Shown here piece after piece: positions 52,807-62,401 of a DNA stretch of 64,000 bases. The notes under the pieces were generated by a model that was given only the letters and a program-made list of their open reading frames with translations, did not search any database and had not been told where the DNA came from. Each line of letters starts with the position of its first letter. Position 1 is the stretch's first letter. The position numbers and the translations under genes were made by a program. Source of the DNA: G963665085 sp963665085 (GTDB lineage Bacteria > Bacteroidota > Bacteroidia > Bacteroidales > JAAAOM01); the NCBI GenBank assembly GCA_963665085.2, contig CAXXXS010000001.1, forward strand, positions 2,542,001-2,606,000, read 5' to 3'.

Positions 52807-55410
52807 ATGAAAAACTCCCTCCATTTATTTGCTGTCATTGTTTTTTTTGTTGCTGTAATTACTTCGTGCCAACAATCAAAAGAACCAGCTTACCTCAATA
52901 CTTCTCTTTCTTTTGAAGAACGTGTAGATGATTTAGTATCTAAAATGACATTGGAGGAGAAGATTTCTCAATTAGCCTATGAATCTCCGGCTATCGATAG
53001 TCTGGGTATACCAGAATATAATTGGTGGAATGAATGCCTTCATGGAGTTGCCCGGTCTGGTTTAGCTACCGTGTTTCCACAGGCAATTGGAATGGCTGCA
53101 ACATTTGATAGGGATTTAATGCATGAAATCGGAAATGTAATATCCGATGAAGGCAGGGCTAAGTACAATGATTATCAAAAAAGGGAAAAAAGAGGGATTT
53201 ATGAAGGGTTAACTTTCTGGACTCCCAATATAAATATTTTTAGGGATCCGCGTTGGGGACGAGGTATGGAGACATATGGGGAGGATCCTTATCTTACAGG
53301 CGAAATAGGTACACAGTTTATCAAAGGGCTGCAGGGTGATGATCCAAAATATTTTAAAGCAATTGCAACTTCAAAACATTATGTGGTACATAGTGGTCCG
53401 GAACCTGAACGGCATTCATTTGATGCAGTCACCAGAAAAATAGATTTGAGGGAAACTTATTTGCCTGCATTTAAAAAAACAGTGCAAGAAGCGGGAGTTT
53501 ATTCCGTAATGTGTGCCTATAACAGAACCTATGGTGAAGCTTGTTGTGGTAGTAGTTATTTACTAACTGATTTATTGCGAGATGAATTAGGCTTTGAAGG
53601 TTATGTAGTTTCAGATTGTGGTGCTATACGCGATATTTTTAACGGGCACAACCTGGTAGAGACAAAAGAAGAAGCAGCGGCACTTGGTGTGAAATCAGGA
53701 ACAGAATTGAATTGTGGAAATGTATATCCTGCTTTAGTTAGTGCTGTAGAAAAAGGACTAATCACGGAAGAGGAAATAGATGTTGCTGTAAAGAGATTGT
53801 TTCTTGCCCGTTTTAAATTAGGGATGTTTGATCCTGCCGAAGAAGTCCCATTTAATACTATTTCTCTTGATGTATTGGATAATGAAGCACATAAAAAGTT
53901 AGCTTATGAGGCTGCATGTAAATCAATGGTGCTATTGAAAAATGATGGATTATTACCCTTGAAAAAAGATGTAAAAAAAGTGGCTGTGATTGGTCCTAAT
54001 GCGAATGATGTTGAAGTAATGTTAGCTAATTATAATGGAATCCCTTCAAATCCGGTTACTCCATACGAAGGAATAAAACAAAAATTACCCGGAGCTGATG
54101 TGCAATATGCTCTGGGATGTGAACATGCTAAAGGACTTCCAACTTTTGAGATAATTCCTCCAGACTTTTTATTTACGGACGATACAAAATCTGAAGCTGG
54201 ATTGAAAGCTGAATATTTCAACAATAAAGAATTGAAAGGAGAACCTGTTAAAACACAGATTGATAAAAATATAGATTTTTATTGGTGGGATAAGGCCCCG
54301 TTTGAACCACTTGAAGATGATAATTTCAGTGTAAGATGGTCTGGGGTTATCATACCCAAAGAATCAGGTGTTTATTCATTAGGGGCAGAAGGATTAAATT
54401 CTTTTAAAATCTATTTGGAGGATACCTTGTTTCTTGAATATGGAAATGTCCATAGTACACAAAAAGTATATGATGAAGTTAACCTTCAGGCAGGGAAAGC
54501 ATACAAGATTAAAGTAGAATTTGTAGAATTCCATGGAGATGCAAGTATGAAGCTTCTCTGGGCCCCACCAAAAACTGATATTGAAACAAAAGCAATTGAG
54601 CTGGCAAAAAAATCTGATGTTGTTATACTCTGTATGGGGTTATCTCCCAGGTTAGAAGGAGAGGAGATGAAGGTCAAAGTTGAAGGCTTTCGAGGAGGGG
54701 ATAGGTTAATGTTGGATTTGCCAAAATTACAAAGTGATTTTATTAAAAAGATACATGCTTTGGGCAAACCAACTGTTTTGGTTTTACTAAACGGTAGTGC
54801 TGTTGCTATAAATTGGGAAAAGGAAAATTTATCAGCTATTGTTGATGCCTGGTATCCCGGTCAAGCAGCCGGAACTGCTCTGGCGGATGTATTGTTTGGG
54901 GATTTTAATCCGGCAGGTAGATTACCTGTTATGTTTTATAAGTCAGTAAATGATTTAACTCCTTTCGAAGATTATAACATGATTGGAAAAACATATCGCT
55001 ATTTTGAAGGAGAGCCGCTTTATCCATTTGGTTATGGATTAAGTTATACCACCTTTGACTATGATAACCTTTTGGTTGACGCACCAGCAGATAAAAATTC
55101 TCCTCTTATTGTGAGTGTAGATATAACCAATGCTGGAGATGTAGATGGGGAAGAGGTTGCTCAATTATATCTGAAAGCAAATTTTGAACAAGAAGGACGC
55201 CCTATAAAAACTTTAAAAGGATTTGAAAGGATTATGATTGCAGCAGGTGATAAAGCTACAGTGAAATTTGAAGTATCTCCGGATGAACTTGCTTTCTACA
55301 ATGTTGAGATTGATAACTATACTATTGAAAATGGTAGTTATACAGTTTATGTTGGAAAGTCATCTGCCGAGGAAAATTTATTATCTAAGGAATTTGAAGT
55401 GAATTTTTAA
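52807..55410 (+). CDS. Glycoside hydrolase family 3 with PA14 insertion and fibronectin III-like tail
   Basis: An 867-residue lipoprotein (ITSCQQ, Cys21). The GH3 TIM barrel comes first (FPQAIGMAATFDRDLMHEIG, RGMETYGEDPYLTGEIGTQF, KHYVVHSG), with nucleophile Asp270 in VVSDCGAI. This SDC in place of SDW is typical of beta-xylosidase/arabinosidase-like members. A PA14 domain (about 460-590, AGLKAEYFNNKELKGEP) is inserted, followed by the second GH3 domain and a Fn3-like end. It probably cuts xylo- or gluco-oligosaccharides in the periplasm or at the surface. Confidence 0.9.
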   Translation: MKNSLHLFAVIVFFVAVITSCQQSKEPAYLNTSLSFEERVDDLVSKMTLEEKISQLAYESPAIDSLGIPEYNWWNECLHGVARSGLATVFPQAIGMAATFDRDLMHEIGNVISDEGRAKYNDYQKREKRGIYEGLTFWTPNINIFRDPRWGRGMETYGEDPYLTGEIGTQFIKGLQGDDPKYFKAIATSKHYVVHSGPEPERHSFDAVTRKIDLRETYLPAFKKTVQEAGVYSVMCAYNRTYGEACCGSSYLLTDLLRDELGFEGYVVSDCGAIRDIFNGHNLVETKEEAAALGVKSGTELNCGNVYPALVSAVEKGLITEEEIDVAVKRLFLARFKLGMFDPAEEVPFNTISLDVLDNEAHKKLAYEAACKSMVLLKNDGLLPLKKDVKKVAVIGPNANDVEVMLANYNGIPSNPVTPYEGIKQKLPGADVQYALGCEHAKGLPTFEIIPPDFLFTDDTKSEAGLKAEYFNNKELKGEPVKTQIDKNIDFYWWDKAPFEPLEDDNFSVRWSGVIIPKESGVYSLGAEGLNSFKIYLEDTLFLEYGNVHSTQKVYDEVNLQAGKAYKIKVEFVEFHGDASMKLLWAPPKTDIETKAIELAKKSDVVILCMGLSPRLEGEEMKVKVEGFRGGDRLMLDLPKLQSDFIKKIHALGKPTVLVLLNGSAVAINWEKENLSAIVDAWYPGQAAGTALADVLFGDFNPAGRLPVMFYKSVNDLTPFEDYNMIGKTYRYFEGEPLYPFGYGLSYTTFDYDNLLVDAPADKNSPLIVSVDITNAGDVDGEEVAQLYLKANFEQEGRPIKTLKGFERIMIAAGDKATVKFEVSPDELAFYNVEIDNYTIENGSYTVYVGKSSAEENLLSKEFEVNF

Positions 55411-55416
55411 AAAATG

Positions 55417-55506
55417 AACTCCGACAGGTCTAATGACTCTGTCGGGTTTAATCAATTAGTTGGATTTGTAACCAGTCAGAGTTCTGAGAACCTGACCGGG
55501 TACAAA
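55417..55506. repeat. Palindromic intergenic repeat, copy 2
   Basis: AACTCCGACAGGT (55417-55429) and ACCAGTCAGAGTT (55471-55483) form an imperfect inverted repeat. The whole about 90 bp aligns with 24032-24120. The outer AAGAGGCTGTC arms of copy 1 are absent. It again lies between convergent gene ends. Confidence 0.75.
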
Positions 55507-55519
55507 TGCATTATGTTTT

Positions 55520-57469
55520 TTATTTGATTTTTAGTATTTTCTGGTAATATTTATTTTCCTTATTACCAACAACTAAAATGTAGGCCCCATTTTGTTGTCC
55601 GTTAATATTTATTGTTTCTTCACTAGACCTTGTTGTGTTTTGATAAACTAATTTACCATCAATAGAGTAAAGTTCTATTGTATTTTCTCTGCCAGGATAG
55701 TATAACGTTATTATCAACTCATCCTTAACCGGATTTGGATATGCTGTAAAATAAGTTTCCGGTAATAATTGCTGGTCAAGATTTGATTCTGAAGAAACCT
55801 CTTTAAGTAACCAAAGATTTGGATCGAAATCCAAAGAAGTTATCTGTTTAGGGGCATAAAAAGTAAAAACTTTATTCGCTTCATCCTGGAGTATGCGTAT
55901 TGTATCTTTGTTGTCAGAATAATTTATTTCGAATTCAAGTGAGCTTTTATAGAACTGTGATGTTGATGCAGAAGAAGTTTGTTTGGAGTAGATATAAAGA
56001 GTGTCGTTTTCCTGCATCCAGTTAATCTCGTAGATGGGATAACCTTCTCCATAATACCATTGATCAAAGAAATAAGTATAATCTTTGCCACTAAGTTCGT
56101 TAACTATATTCATAAAATCATCGCCAACGGCAACACTATCTTTAAAATTGGTTTGATATTCCCTGAGGATATCAAAAAAAAGATTATCATTATTAAGTTC
56201 AAAACGAAGCATGTGCAAGATAGCTGCTCCTTTTTTATACGAGAGGCTATAATCAAATATCCTGTCTTCTTCATTAACTTCCTCAAACGGAATATAGATG
56301 CTTCCTTCCCACGCATTCGAAGCATAGTAATTGTTTGACTTTATCCAGTTTTTTGCATCTGCAGGTGTAAGTAATTTTTCAATTGCCAGGTATTCACTAT
56401 ACGATGCAAATCCTTCGTTTACCCATATATCCTGCCAGGTAGCACAGGTAACATTATCACCAAACCATTGATGAGCGAGTTCATGAGCAACAAGAAAAAA
56501 CCTGAAGTCTATAATGGTTGTCATTGTTTGATGTTCCATCCCTCCACCAAAAGCAGCCTGGCAATGTCCGTATTTTTCTTTGTAGAATGGATATAAGGTA
56601 AAGATCTCTGAAAAATATTCAAGTATATCTGCGGTTGCATCTAAGTTAGATTTATTGTTTTCAAGTTGGTTTGTTACATTATAAATGTAATTCTGGATTA
56701 ATATTGAATCATCTGAATTTGAAGGATGCGCATAGATGCTATATTCTGTATAATCAGAAACAGAAAATGAAATTAAATAATATGCTGTTGGATAATTTGA
56801 TTGCCAGACGTATTTCACCCTGTTCTCGTCAATATCAACAATTTCTTTTAATAAGCCGTTAGATCCAACTTTTAAGTTGTTATCAGTAATTATACTAACT
56901 CTTACCGAATCTGCTTTATCAGCAAGTACCTGTTTGCAGGGAAACCACATTTTTGCAGAGAAAGGTTCTGTTAATGTATATGTAACAGGCATTCCTGTAT
57001 TTGGGTCATTTTTGAAATAGAGGCCGTCCATTGTATCATTTGTTAATGGAGTGCCAGAATAGTAAATGGTAACCATTGCCTTCTCTCCAGGGGTTAAAGA
57101 AGTCTCCAGAGGTATTGATATTAGATCATTATCAAAATCAAAATTATTTTTAGAGGAATTTATTAGGATAGAATCAATTTCAAGCGAATTTGATAATTCA
57201 AGTGTGATGGTATCAAAATCAGTATTTTTAGATTCTAAGTAAACCTGAGTAAAACCTTTTATGAAGTTTGATGTATTTGTTGCTTCCAATTCAATGTTAT
57301 ACCATTTTACATCAAATTGTAACAAACTAGGATGCTTTAATGGAGAATAACCAGATTTTAGTTCAGGTGCCCAATAGAATTTATGATATTCGGGGTTTGG
57401 TTCAGAAAACTGAGCTTTGGTAGTAAGTATACTAACAAAAGCTAAACACATAAAAAACAACCGCTTCAT
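55520..57469 (-). CDS. M1 family aminopeptidase-like metallopeptidase with T9SS tail
   Basis: A 649-residue secreted peptidase with signal peptide (KRLFFMCLAFVSILTTKA). The substrate site is GGGMEHQTM (the GAMEN-like motif) and the zinc site HELAHQWFGDN (near 322-330) with the third ligand Glu in WVNEGFASYSEYLA. The C-terminal about 75 residues are a T9SS type A sorting domain (YFTAYPNPVKDELIITLY). It is transcribed toward the GH3 gene. It probably digests peptides at the cell surface. Confidence 0.92.
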   Translation of the reverse strand: MKRLFFMCLAFVSILTTKAQFSEPNPEYHKFYWAPELKSGYSPLKHPSLLQFDVKWYNIELEATNTSNFIKGFTQVYLESKNTDFDTITLELSNSLEIDSILINSSKNNFDFDNDLISIPLETSLTPGEKAMVTIYYSGTPLTNDTMDGLYFKNDPNTGMPVTYTLTEPFSAKMWFPCKQVLADKADSVRVSIITDNNLKVGSNGLLKEIVDIDENRVKYVWQSNYPTAYYLISFSVSDYTEYSIYAHPSNSDDSILIQNYIYNVTNQLENNKSNLDATADILEYFSEIFTLYPFYKEKYGHCQAAFGGGMEHQTMTTIIDFRFFLVAHELAHQWFGDNVTCATWQDIWVNEGFASYSEYLAIEKLLTPADAKNWIKSNNYYASNAWEGSIYIPFEEVNEEDRIFDYSLSYKKGAAILHMLRFELNNDNLFFDILREYQTNFKDSVAVGDDFMNIVNELSGKDYTYFFDQWYYGEGYPIYEINWMQENDTLYIYSKQTSSASTSQFYKSSLEFEINYSDNKDTIRILQDEANKVFTFYAPKQITSLDFDPNLWLLKEVSSESNLDQQLLPETYFTAYPNPVKDELIITLYYPGRENTIELYSIDGKLVYQNTTRSSEETININGQQNGAYILVVGNKENKYYQKILKIK

Positions 57470-57545
57470 TCAACTCCATTTTGTTCTTAAACGTAAAGAC
57501 TTAACTTAAAGTTAGGTAATTATGTTAATGCTGGAGTAAAAATTA

Positions 57546-58361
57546 TTAACAATAGAGTTCAACAACAGCGATTTCGGGACTGCAATTAAATCTTACGGGT
57601 AAAATACCCCAGCCAATTCCTTTAGAAATAAATAATTTTGAGCTTTCTGTTTCAATTAATCCACAATCATAACGTTTGTTTCTAACAGGTAATACGGGTG
57701 ATCCAACTCCTGGAATTCTAACTTGTCCTCCATGAGTGTGACCAGAAAAGGCAACATCAATTTTAGTATTAAAGTTTAAATCGATGGTGTCTGGATTGTG
57801 GGCAAGCAATATCTTGAACTCATCCGGTGAAACGTTTTCAAATGCTTTATCAACGCCGTCTTTATCTCTGTAGAAATCTCCAGCTCCCCCAATCCAGATT
57901 CGTTGTCCTTTATTTTCTATAGGCTTAGAAATGTGTCTTACACCTTGTCCAGATCGTTCAAGCCAATACAAAGATCGATTTGTGTCTGCATAATGATCGT
58001 GATTACCAAGAACTGAATAAACACCATTAGGTGCTTCTAATTGACTTAATAATGGCCATACTTCATCAATCTCAGCTATTTCCATATCAGCATAATCACC
58101 AGTGCAGACAATAGCATCGGGTTTTAGCTTGTGAGTTGTAGAAATTATATTTTCTAAAAATTTTTGAGAAGAGATATTACCATAATGAATATCCGTTAAG
58201 TGAGCGATTCGAAAGCCGTTAAATGCTTCGGGTAAATTGGGGATTCGAATCTTATAGTGGTTTATGTCAACAACTGTACGTTCTATAAAAACAGAGTATA
58301 CAAAAAGACTTCCGCTTCCACCTAACAATAAACTTAAAAATTTTTTTCTAGAAATCTTCAT
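57546..58361 (-). CDS. Membrane-anchored metallophosphoesterase (YkuE-like)
   Basis: I set the start at 58361 (MKISRKKFLSLLLGGSGSLF), because a TAACTTTG promoter box lies only 13 bases upstream and excludes the longer frame. The 271-residue product has a twin-Lys/Arg-like N-terminal anchor and the binuclear metal motifs HLTDIHYG, CTGDYAD, LGNHDHY and FSGHTHGGQ. Such enzymes include UDP-diacylglucosamine hydrolases and general phosphodiesterases; the substrate cannot be told. The gene is alone in its orientation. Confidence 0.88.
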   Translation of the reverse strand: MKISRKKFLSLLLGGSGSLFVYSVFIERTVVDINHYKIRIPNLPEAFNGFRIAHLTDIHYGNISSQKFLENIISTTHKLKPDAIVCTGDYADMEIAEIDEVWPLLSQLEAPNGVYSVLGNHDHYADTNRSLYWLERSGQGVRHISKPIENKGQRIWIGGAGDFYRDKDGVDKAFENVSPDEFKILLAHNPDTIDLNFNTKIDVAFSGHTHGGQVRIPGVGSPVLPVRNKRYDCGLIETESSKLFISKGIGWGILPVRFNCSPEIAVVELYC

Positions 58362-58373
58362 TGTTTTTATTTG

Positions 58374-58381
58374 CAAAGTTA
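58374..58381 (-). promoter_or_regulatory. Candidate -7 box (TAACTTTG) for the metallophosphoesterase gene
   Basis: It matches TAnnTTTG on the minus strand, 13 bases before the ATG at 58361, so the leader is very short. Confidence 0.5.
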
Positions 58382-58596
58382 TATGATGTATACGGGAAAG
58401 GCATTGTTTTGACTGTTTAATAGTCATAATAATCATGCTGTTAGTCAAATTGTAATAATTGAAGCTATTGTTTCTTTGATTTTTTATAAATTTTTAAAGA
58501 TGGATTTTGTTAAACCAGGTTGCCTTATCATTGAATTATTTAATATCTTTCTAAAGATGAAATTTAGAAGGTTTTTTTCTGTAAATATTAGATACG

Positions 58597-59025
58597 ATGA
58601 ATTATAATTCGACTCTAGTTAAGAGTACTATAATTGTTTGTTGTTTGCTTTTTCCAATAAATCTGTTTGCACAGCAGAACTATTCAATTTCTGGAGTAAT
58701 TATTTTAAAAGAATTAAAAGGAGATATTTTTATTACTGTTGTTGATGAAGAGACCAATAATATGCCGATGGGAGGTATAAAAAAACAAGTATTAATCCCA
58801 ACCTCAAAAAAATTAACTTTTTCGTTTTCGAATTTACCCGAAGGCGTATATGCCCTGAAATGTTTCCAGGATGAGAACGGAAATGAAAAGTTGGATAGAG
58901 GCATGTTTGGTCCCAAAGAACCGTGGTTTTTATCGTGGAATGGTTCAAAAAGATATCCTCCACGCTGGGAAGATATAAACTTCAGACTTGATAAAAATAA
59001 AGTTTTTGAAATTGTGTTGGAATAA
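58597..59025 (+). CDS. DUF2141 secreted protein
   Basis: A 142-residue exported protein with signal peptide (IIVCCLLFPINLFAQQ). The mature part has GVIILKELKGDIFITVVDEE, FSNLPEGVYALKCFQDENGN (the conserved DxNxNxxLD-like turn, ENGNEKLDRGMFG) and ends in FRLDKNKVFEIVLE. This is the DUF2141 strand fold. Function unknown. It is followed 70 bases later by the DUF2723-like protein. Confidence 0.85.
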   Translation: MNYNSTLVKSTIIVCCLLFPINLFAQQNYSISGVIILKELKGDIFITVVDEETNNMPMGGIKKQVLIPTSKKLTFSFSNLPEGVYALKCFQDENGNEKLDRGMFGPKEPWFLSWNGSKRYPPRWEDINFRLDKNKVFEIVLE

Positions 59026-59095
59026 ATAGCCTAATAACGATTAAGATATATTATTTGATTAATAACTCTTTTTTATGAAAAATTAACTTTTTATA

Positions 59096-61072
59096 ATGAA
59101 AAAGAAATCTTCATTTTGTGTCATGAAATTTAAGAGAATATTAAACGTATTAAGGTTAAGTTTATTTATCCTGATCCTGAATAGTACTTGTAACTTAATC
59201 GGGAATCCCGTAAATGATACATTACAACTCCCATTTTACACTACATACAAAGAAGTTATTTTAAAGTTTCTGGAGGATTATTCTGTCTCAAAAGCGCAAC
59301 TTTATCCCAATCAATTTAGTTTAGTGAAAAAACCGGATGGCTGGCATGCAATAGTTAAAGATGCGGCAAAAAATAAGATTATAACAGATGAACTCTTTTG
59401 GAGCAGACAAAAAGGAAAGTACTTTACGATAGATTTCCCGGAATCAATTATGGCTAACGCAGCCAGTGAGCATCAAAATTTAATAACAGACTGGAGAAAC
59501 AATTATTTTACAGGAATATTACCCTATTGGGGTTATGCAGGTTGGGATAAAGATGTTATTAATGATTATGAGGATAAATCAACTCTGTCAGACACCCTGC
59601 TAAATGCATTGGCCAGGGCATATGCAAGCAGGGCATCAAACTTGTTAAATGACAATACAGGATTTTCATTAGATGAGGATAGATTTGAATTACCATTTGG
59701 TCAGAATTCATTATCTGAAGAACAACTTGCCACATACAGAGACTATGAACACAAATCAATAGAATGTTATGAGAAGCTCTGGCAGCGAAATCCTTATTTT
59801 GAAACTTATTTTGCGGATATACATACTGTCTATTCAAATGAAGTGATGAATAGTTTTCTTACTCTTTTGTATCATCAAAACAGGGAAGAGGCAGTTAAGG
59901 AATTGAAAGAAGGACTGTATGATTCTTTTTTTAAAGATATGGCAAAAAGATATTTGGCATCATGCGATTCCAATGCAATTCTGTTTGTTAACGGAGATAA
60001 CGATACATATCCTTTGTTGTATGTACAGGAAATGGAGGGATTCAGAAAAGATGTTTCTGTAATTAATTTAACCATGTTGTCTGTTTCCCGATATGTGTCA
60101 CATTTATTTAACGATAGTAGTTATTCCAGTAGGCCTGTTGATTGTATCATGGATGAAGAAATATATCAAAAAGGAGAGAAATTATTCTACTATATTAATG
60201 GTGAACAGGAAGAAATAAGCCTGGATAGTTTGATAGAATTTGTTACATCAAAAAGAGCCGATTCAAAACTAAAAATAGGTGATGATTATTACAATTATGT
60301 TCCATCAAGAAACATTGTTTTAAATACAGGAAAAGAATCAGAAAAAGAGGCTGGGTTTACTGTTAATTTGAATGTTGATTATCTGCTTTCTGGTCAATTT
60401 TGTCTTTTGGATATTTTAGGGACAAACAAATTTAAACGACCGGTTTATTTTTCATTAACTGTTTCAGAAGATAACTTTCTCAATCTTCAAAAGAATTTCC
60501 TTTGTGAAGGATTAACTTATAGGCTTGTTCCAAATTTAAAAGAAAAGCCCGAGGATGAATATGTATTGGGATACATCGATACAGACTTGCAATATGATAA
60601 GTTGATGAAAGACTTAAATTTTCAGCTTAATAATCCCAATCAGAAATATTTTGAAGTACATCAGAATATCATCAGAAACTATAGATTTACATATAGTCGG
60701 TTAGTTAAAAAGCTGGTTGAAGAGAATAAAAACAGTAAAGCTCTTAAAGTGTTGGATTATATTTCCTCAGAGTTTTCGTTTGAAAAAGTTGAACCCGGAT
60801 ATTTCTCTTTAGATCTAATTAAATCATATTATCAGCTTAGGGAAACTAAAACTGCAAACGCACTTGTCCAAAAACTTATGATTGCAACACTGGAAGATAA
60901 AATTGATGAGATTCCTATGTTGAGTAAAGATGATTATGAAACTCGTTTGATGATTGAAATTTTAAGACAGTTGGAAGATATCACAACAAAATATGTAGAA
61001 GATTCAGTTTTGAACCAAGACGTCAGAAAAAAATATTACATGGTTATTGATACTGTGGGGACTGGGTTGTAG
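59096..61072 (+). CDS. Stand-alone protein related to the C-terminal part of DUF2723 proteins
   Basis: A 658-residue exported or periplasmic protein (a second in-frame Met at residue 10 gives a cleaner signal region, RILNVLRLSLFILILNSTC). The segment AILFVNGDNDTYPLLYVQEM, EGFRKDVSVINLTMLSVS closely recalls the conserved NGDNDTFPLWYxQEVEGxRxDVxVVNLSLL block found after the membrane region of DUF2723 (glycosyltransferase-type) proteins. The membrane part is missing here. The C-terminal region is helical, repeat-like (about 520-640). Role unknown; perhaps an accessory or a remnant of a once-fused protein. Confidence 0.7.
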   Translation: MKKKSSFCVMKFKRILNVLRLSLFILILNSTCNLIGNPVNDTLQLPFYTTYKEVILKFLEDYSVSKAQLYPNQFSLVKKPDGWHAIVKDAAKNKIITDELFWSRQKGKYFTIDFPESIMANAASEHQNLITDWRNNYFTGILPYWGYAGWDKDVINDYEDKSTLSDTLLNALARAYASRASNLLNDNTGFSLDEDRFELPFGQNSLSEEQLATYRDYEHKSIECYEKLWQRNPYFETYFADIHTVYSNEVMNSFLTLLYHQNREEAVKELKEGLYDSFFKDMAKRYLASCDSNAILFVNGDNDTYPLLYVQEMEGFRKDVSVINLTMLSVSRYVSHLFNDSSYSSRPVDCIMDEEIYQKGEKLFYYINGEQEEISLDSLIEFVTSKRADSKLKIGDDYYNYVPSRNIVLNTGKESEKEAGFTVNLNVDYLLSGQFCLLDILGTNKFKRPVYFSLTVSEDNFLNLQKNFLCEGLTYRLVPNLKEKPEDEYVLGYIDTDLQYDKLMKDLNFQLNNPNQKYFEVHQNIIRNYRFTYSRLVKKLVEENKNSKALKVLDYISSEFSFEKVEPGYFSLDLIKSYYQLRETKTANALVQKLMIATLEDKIDEIPMLSKDDYETRLMIEILRQLEDITTKYVEDSVLNQDVRKKYYMVIDTVGTGL

Positions 61073-61077
61073 TTTTA

Positions 61078-62274
61078 TCAATCACCATCCCTTATCTCAA
61101 TACATTTTTCTTTAATCTTGTTAAGTAATTTTTTTAGTTCTTGTTTTTCTGTTTCAGAAAAATCTTCCAAAATTTTCTTTTCTATGTTTTCGATAACGGT
61201 CCATAGTTTTCCAATGGTTTCAACACCTGTTTCCGTTATAATAAGATTATTTGAAGAATCTTTGATGATTAAACCATCGGCTATTAAAGGATCAAAATGA
61301 TTATTCACTTCATTATCCGGAATACCAAATTGTTTTTGAGCATCCAAAATACTCATCGAAATGTCGCATTTTAAAACCATCATAAAAATTAACTGGCTGC
61401 TTGATAAATTTGATACTTTTTTTAACTCAGTATTCAGTGCCTCCTGAATTAGCATTGCTGCAACATTAATCTCTCGGCCAAGGGTTGATTTTATTTGTTT
61501 TTCAATCATTCCTATTATTCGTTTTAATTTTAATTCATAAATACTTATTCCTGTTGCAACTCCAACATTGAGGCTTTCAGCTTCGCTATGCATAGGAATC
61601 TGAATAAGTATATCAGCATTTTTTATTAATTCATCTGAAGCCCCTAATGTTTCGTTGCCAACTACTAAGGCTACAGGTTTGTCGGTTAATTTAATAAGTG
61701 ATTGTAATTGAGTTCCACGAGGTGAAGTTGTTACAATTTGAAAATTATTGTCTTTTAAATATTGCATCGTTTCAAGCGGATTTTTAAAGGTTTGAAGATT
61801 TGTGTTAAAAACCCGTCCTCTTGATGCATCAACTGTTTTCTTCTGAAATAAATCAAAATCTGTTTTTGTACTTATGATATTGTTTATTCCAAATGCATGA
61901 CTTGTGCGAACGATAGTCCCGATATTGCCAAAATCATTCACATTATCGAGTACAATACAAAAGTCAGTGTTTGCAGAAATAGATTTTATGTTTCCTATGG
62001 CAACAGCAGGTACGACATAGTTTGTGTTTGTCACTTTTTTTATGAGTCCTTCTGATGTTTTATAAACCGTATACCTCAAATATTTATCATCAATATCTTT
62101 TAATTTATTTGAGAATAGAATAAAATCAATACTTATTTTTGATTCAATTGCCCAATCAATCGCCTCGAATCCTTCTATTAAAAATTTATTATTTTCAATT
62201 CTCCCTTTCTGACAATTGATTGATTTTGCCAACTGTATATTTTCGTCTTTTAACGATGTTATTTCTTCTATCAT
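61078..62274 (-). CDS. TrmH/SpoU-family RNA methyltransferase fused to a C-terminal winged-helix domain
   Basis: A 398-residue protein. An N-terminal substrate-binding domain precedes the SPOUT fold with VLDNVNDFGNIGTIVRTSHA, ALVVGNETLGASDE and IPMHSEAESLNVGVATGI, all motifs of 2'-O-ribose methyltransferases. About 130 further residues form a MarR-like helix set (LSSSQLIFMMVLKCDISMS, FDPLIADGLIIKDSSNNLII, TETGVETIGKLW). TrmH enzymes are usually about 250 residues, so this is a fusion. A -7 box (TATATTTG, 62323-62330) lies upstream. Confidence 0.85.
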   Translation of the reverse strand: MIEEITSLKDENIQLAKSINCQKGRIENNKFLIEGFEAIDWAIESKISIDFILFSNKLKDIDDKYLRYTVYKTSEGLIKKVTNTNYVVPAVAIGNIKSISANTDFCIVLDNVNDFGNIGTIVRTSHAFGINNIISTKTDFDLFQKKTVDASRGRVFNTNLQTFKNPLETMQYLKDNNFQIVTTSPRGTQLQSLIKLTDKPVALVVGNETLGASDELIKNADILIQIPMHSEAESLNVGVATGISIYELKLKRIIGMIEKQIKSTLGREINVAAMLIQEALNTELKKVSNLSSSQLIFMMVLKCDISMSILDAQKQFGIPDNEVNNHFDPLIADGLIIKDSSNNLIITETGVETIGKLWTVIENIEKKILEDFSETEKQELKKLLNKIKEKCIEIRDGD

Positions 62275-62322
62275 ATTTAATCTTGACTGCTAAATAAATA
62301 GCATTTCTTTTTTTTGAAGCGG

Positions 62323-62330
62323 CAAATATA
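62323..62330 (-). promoter_or_regulatory. Candidate -7 box (TATATTTG) for the methyltransferase gene
   Basis: It matches TAnnTTTG on the minus strand, 48 bases upstream of the ATG at 62274. Confidence 0.5.
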
Positions 62331-62401
62331 GATAAACTATGCTGCGTATGAATGATTTTATAAAATCGTTAAATCTGAATTTTTGAAAAGGACATTAATT
62401 C

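Noticed and set aside
57546..58448. The longer start for the metallophosphoesterase gene
   Set aside because: The extra 29 residues have no signal character, and a promoter box lies inside that stretch, just before the better start at 58361.
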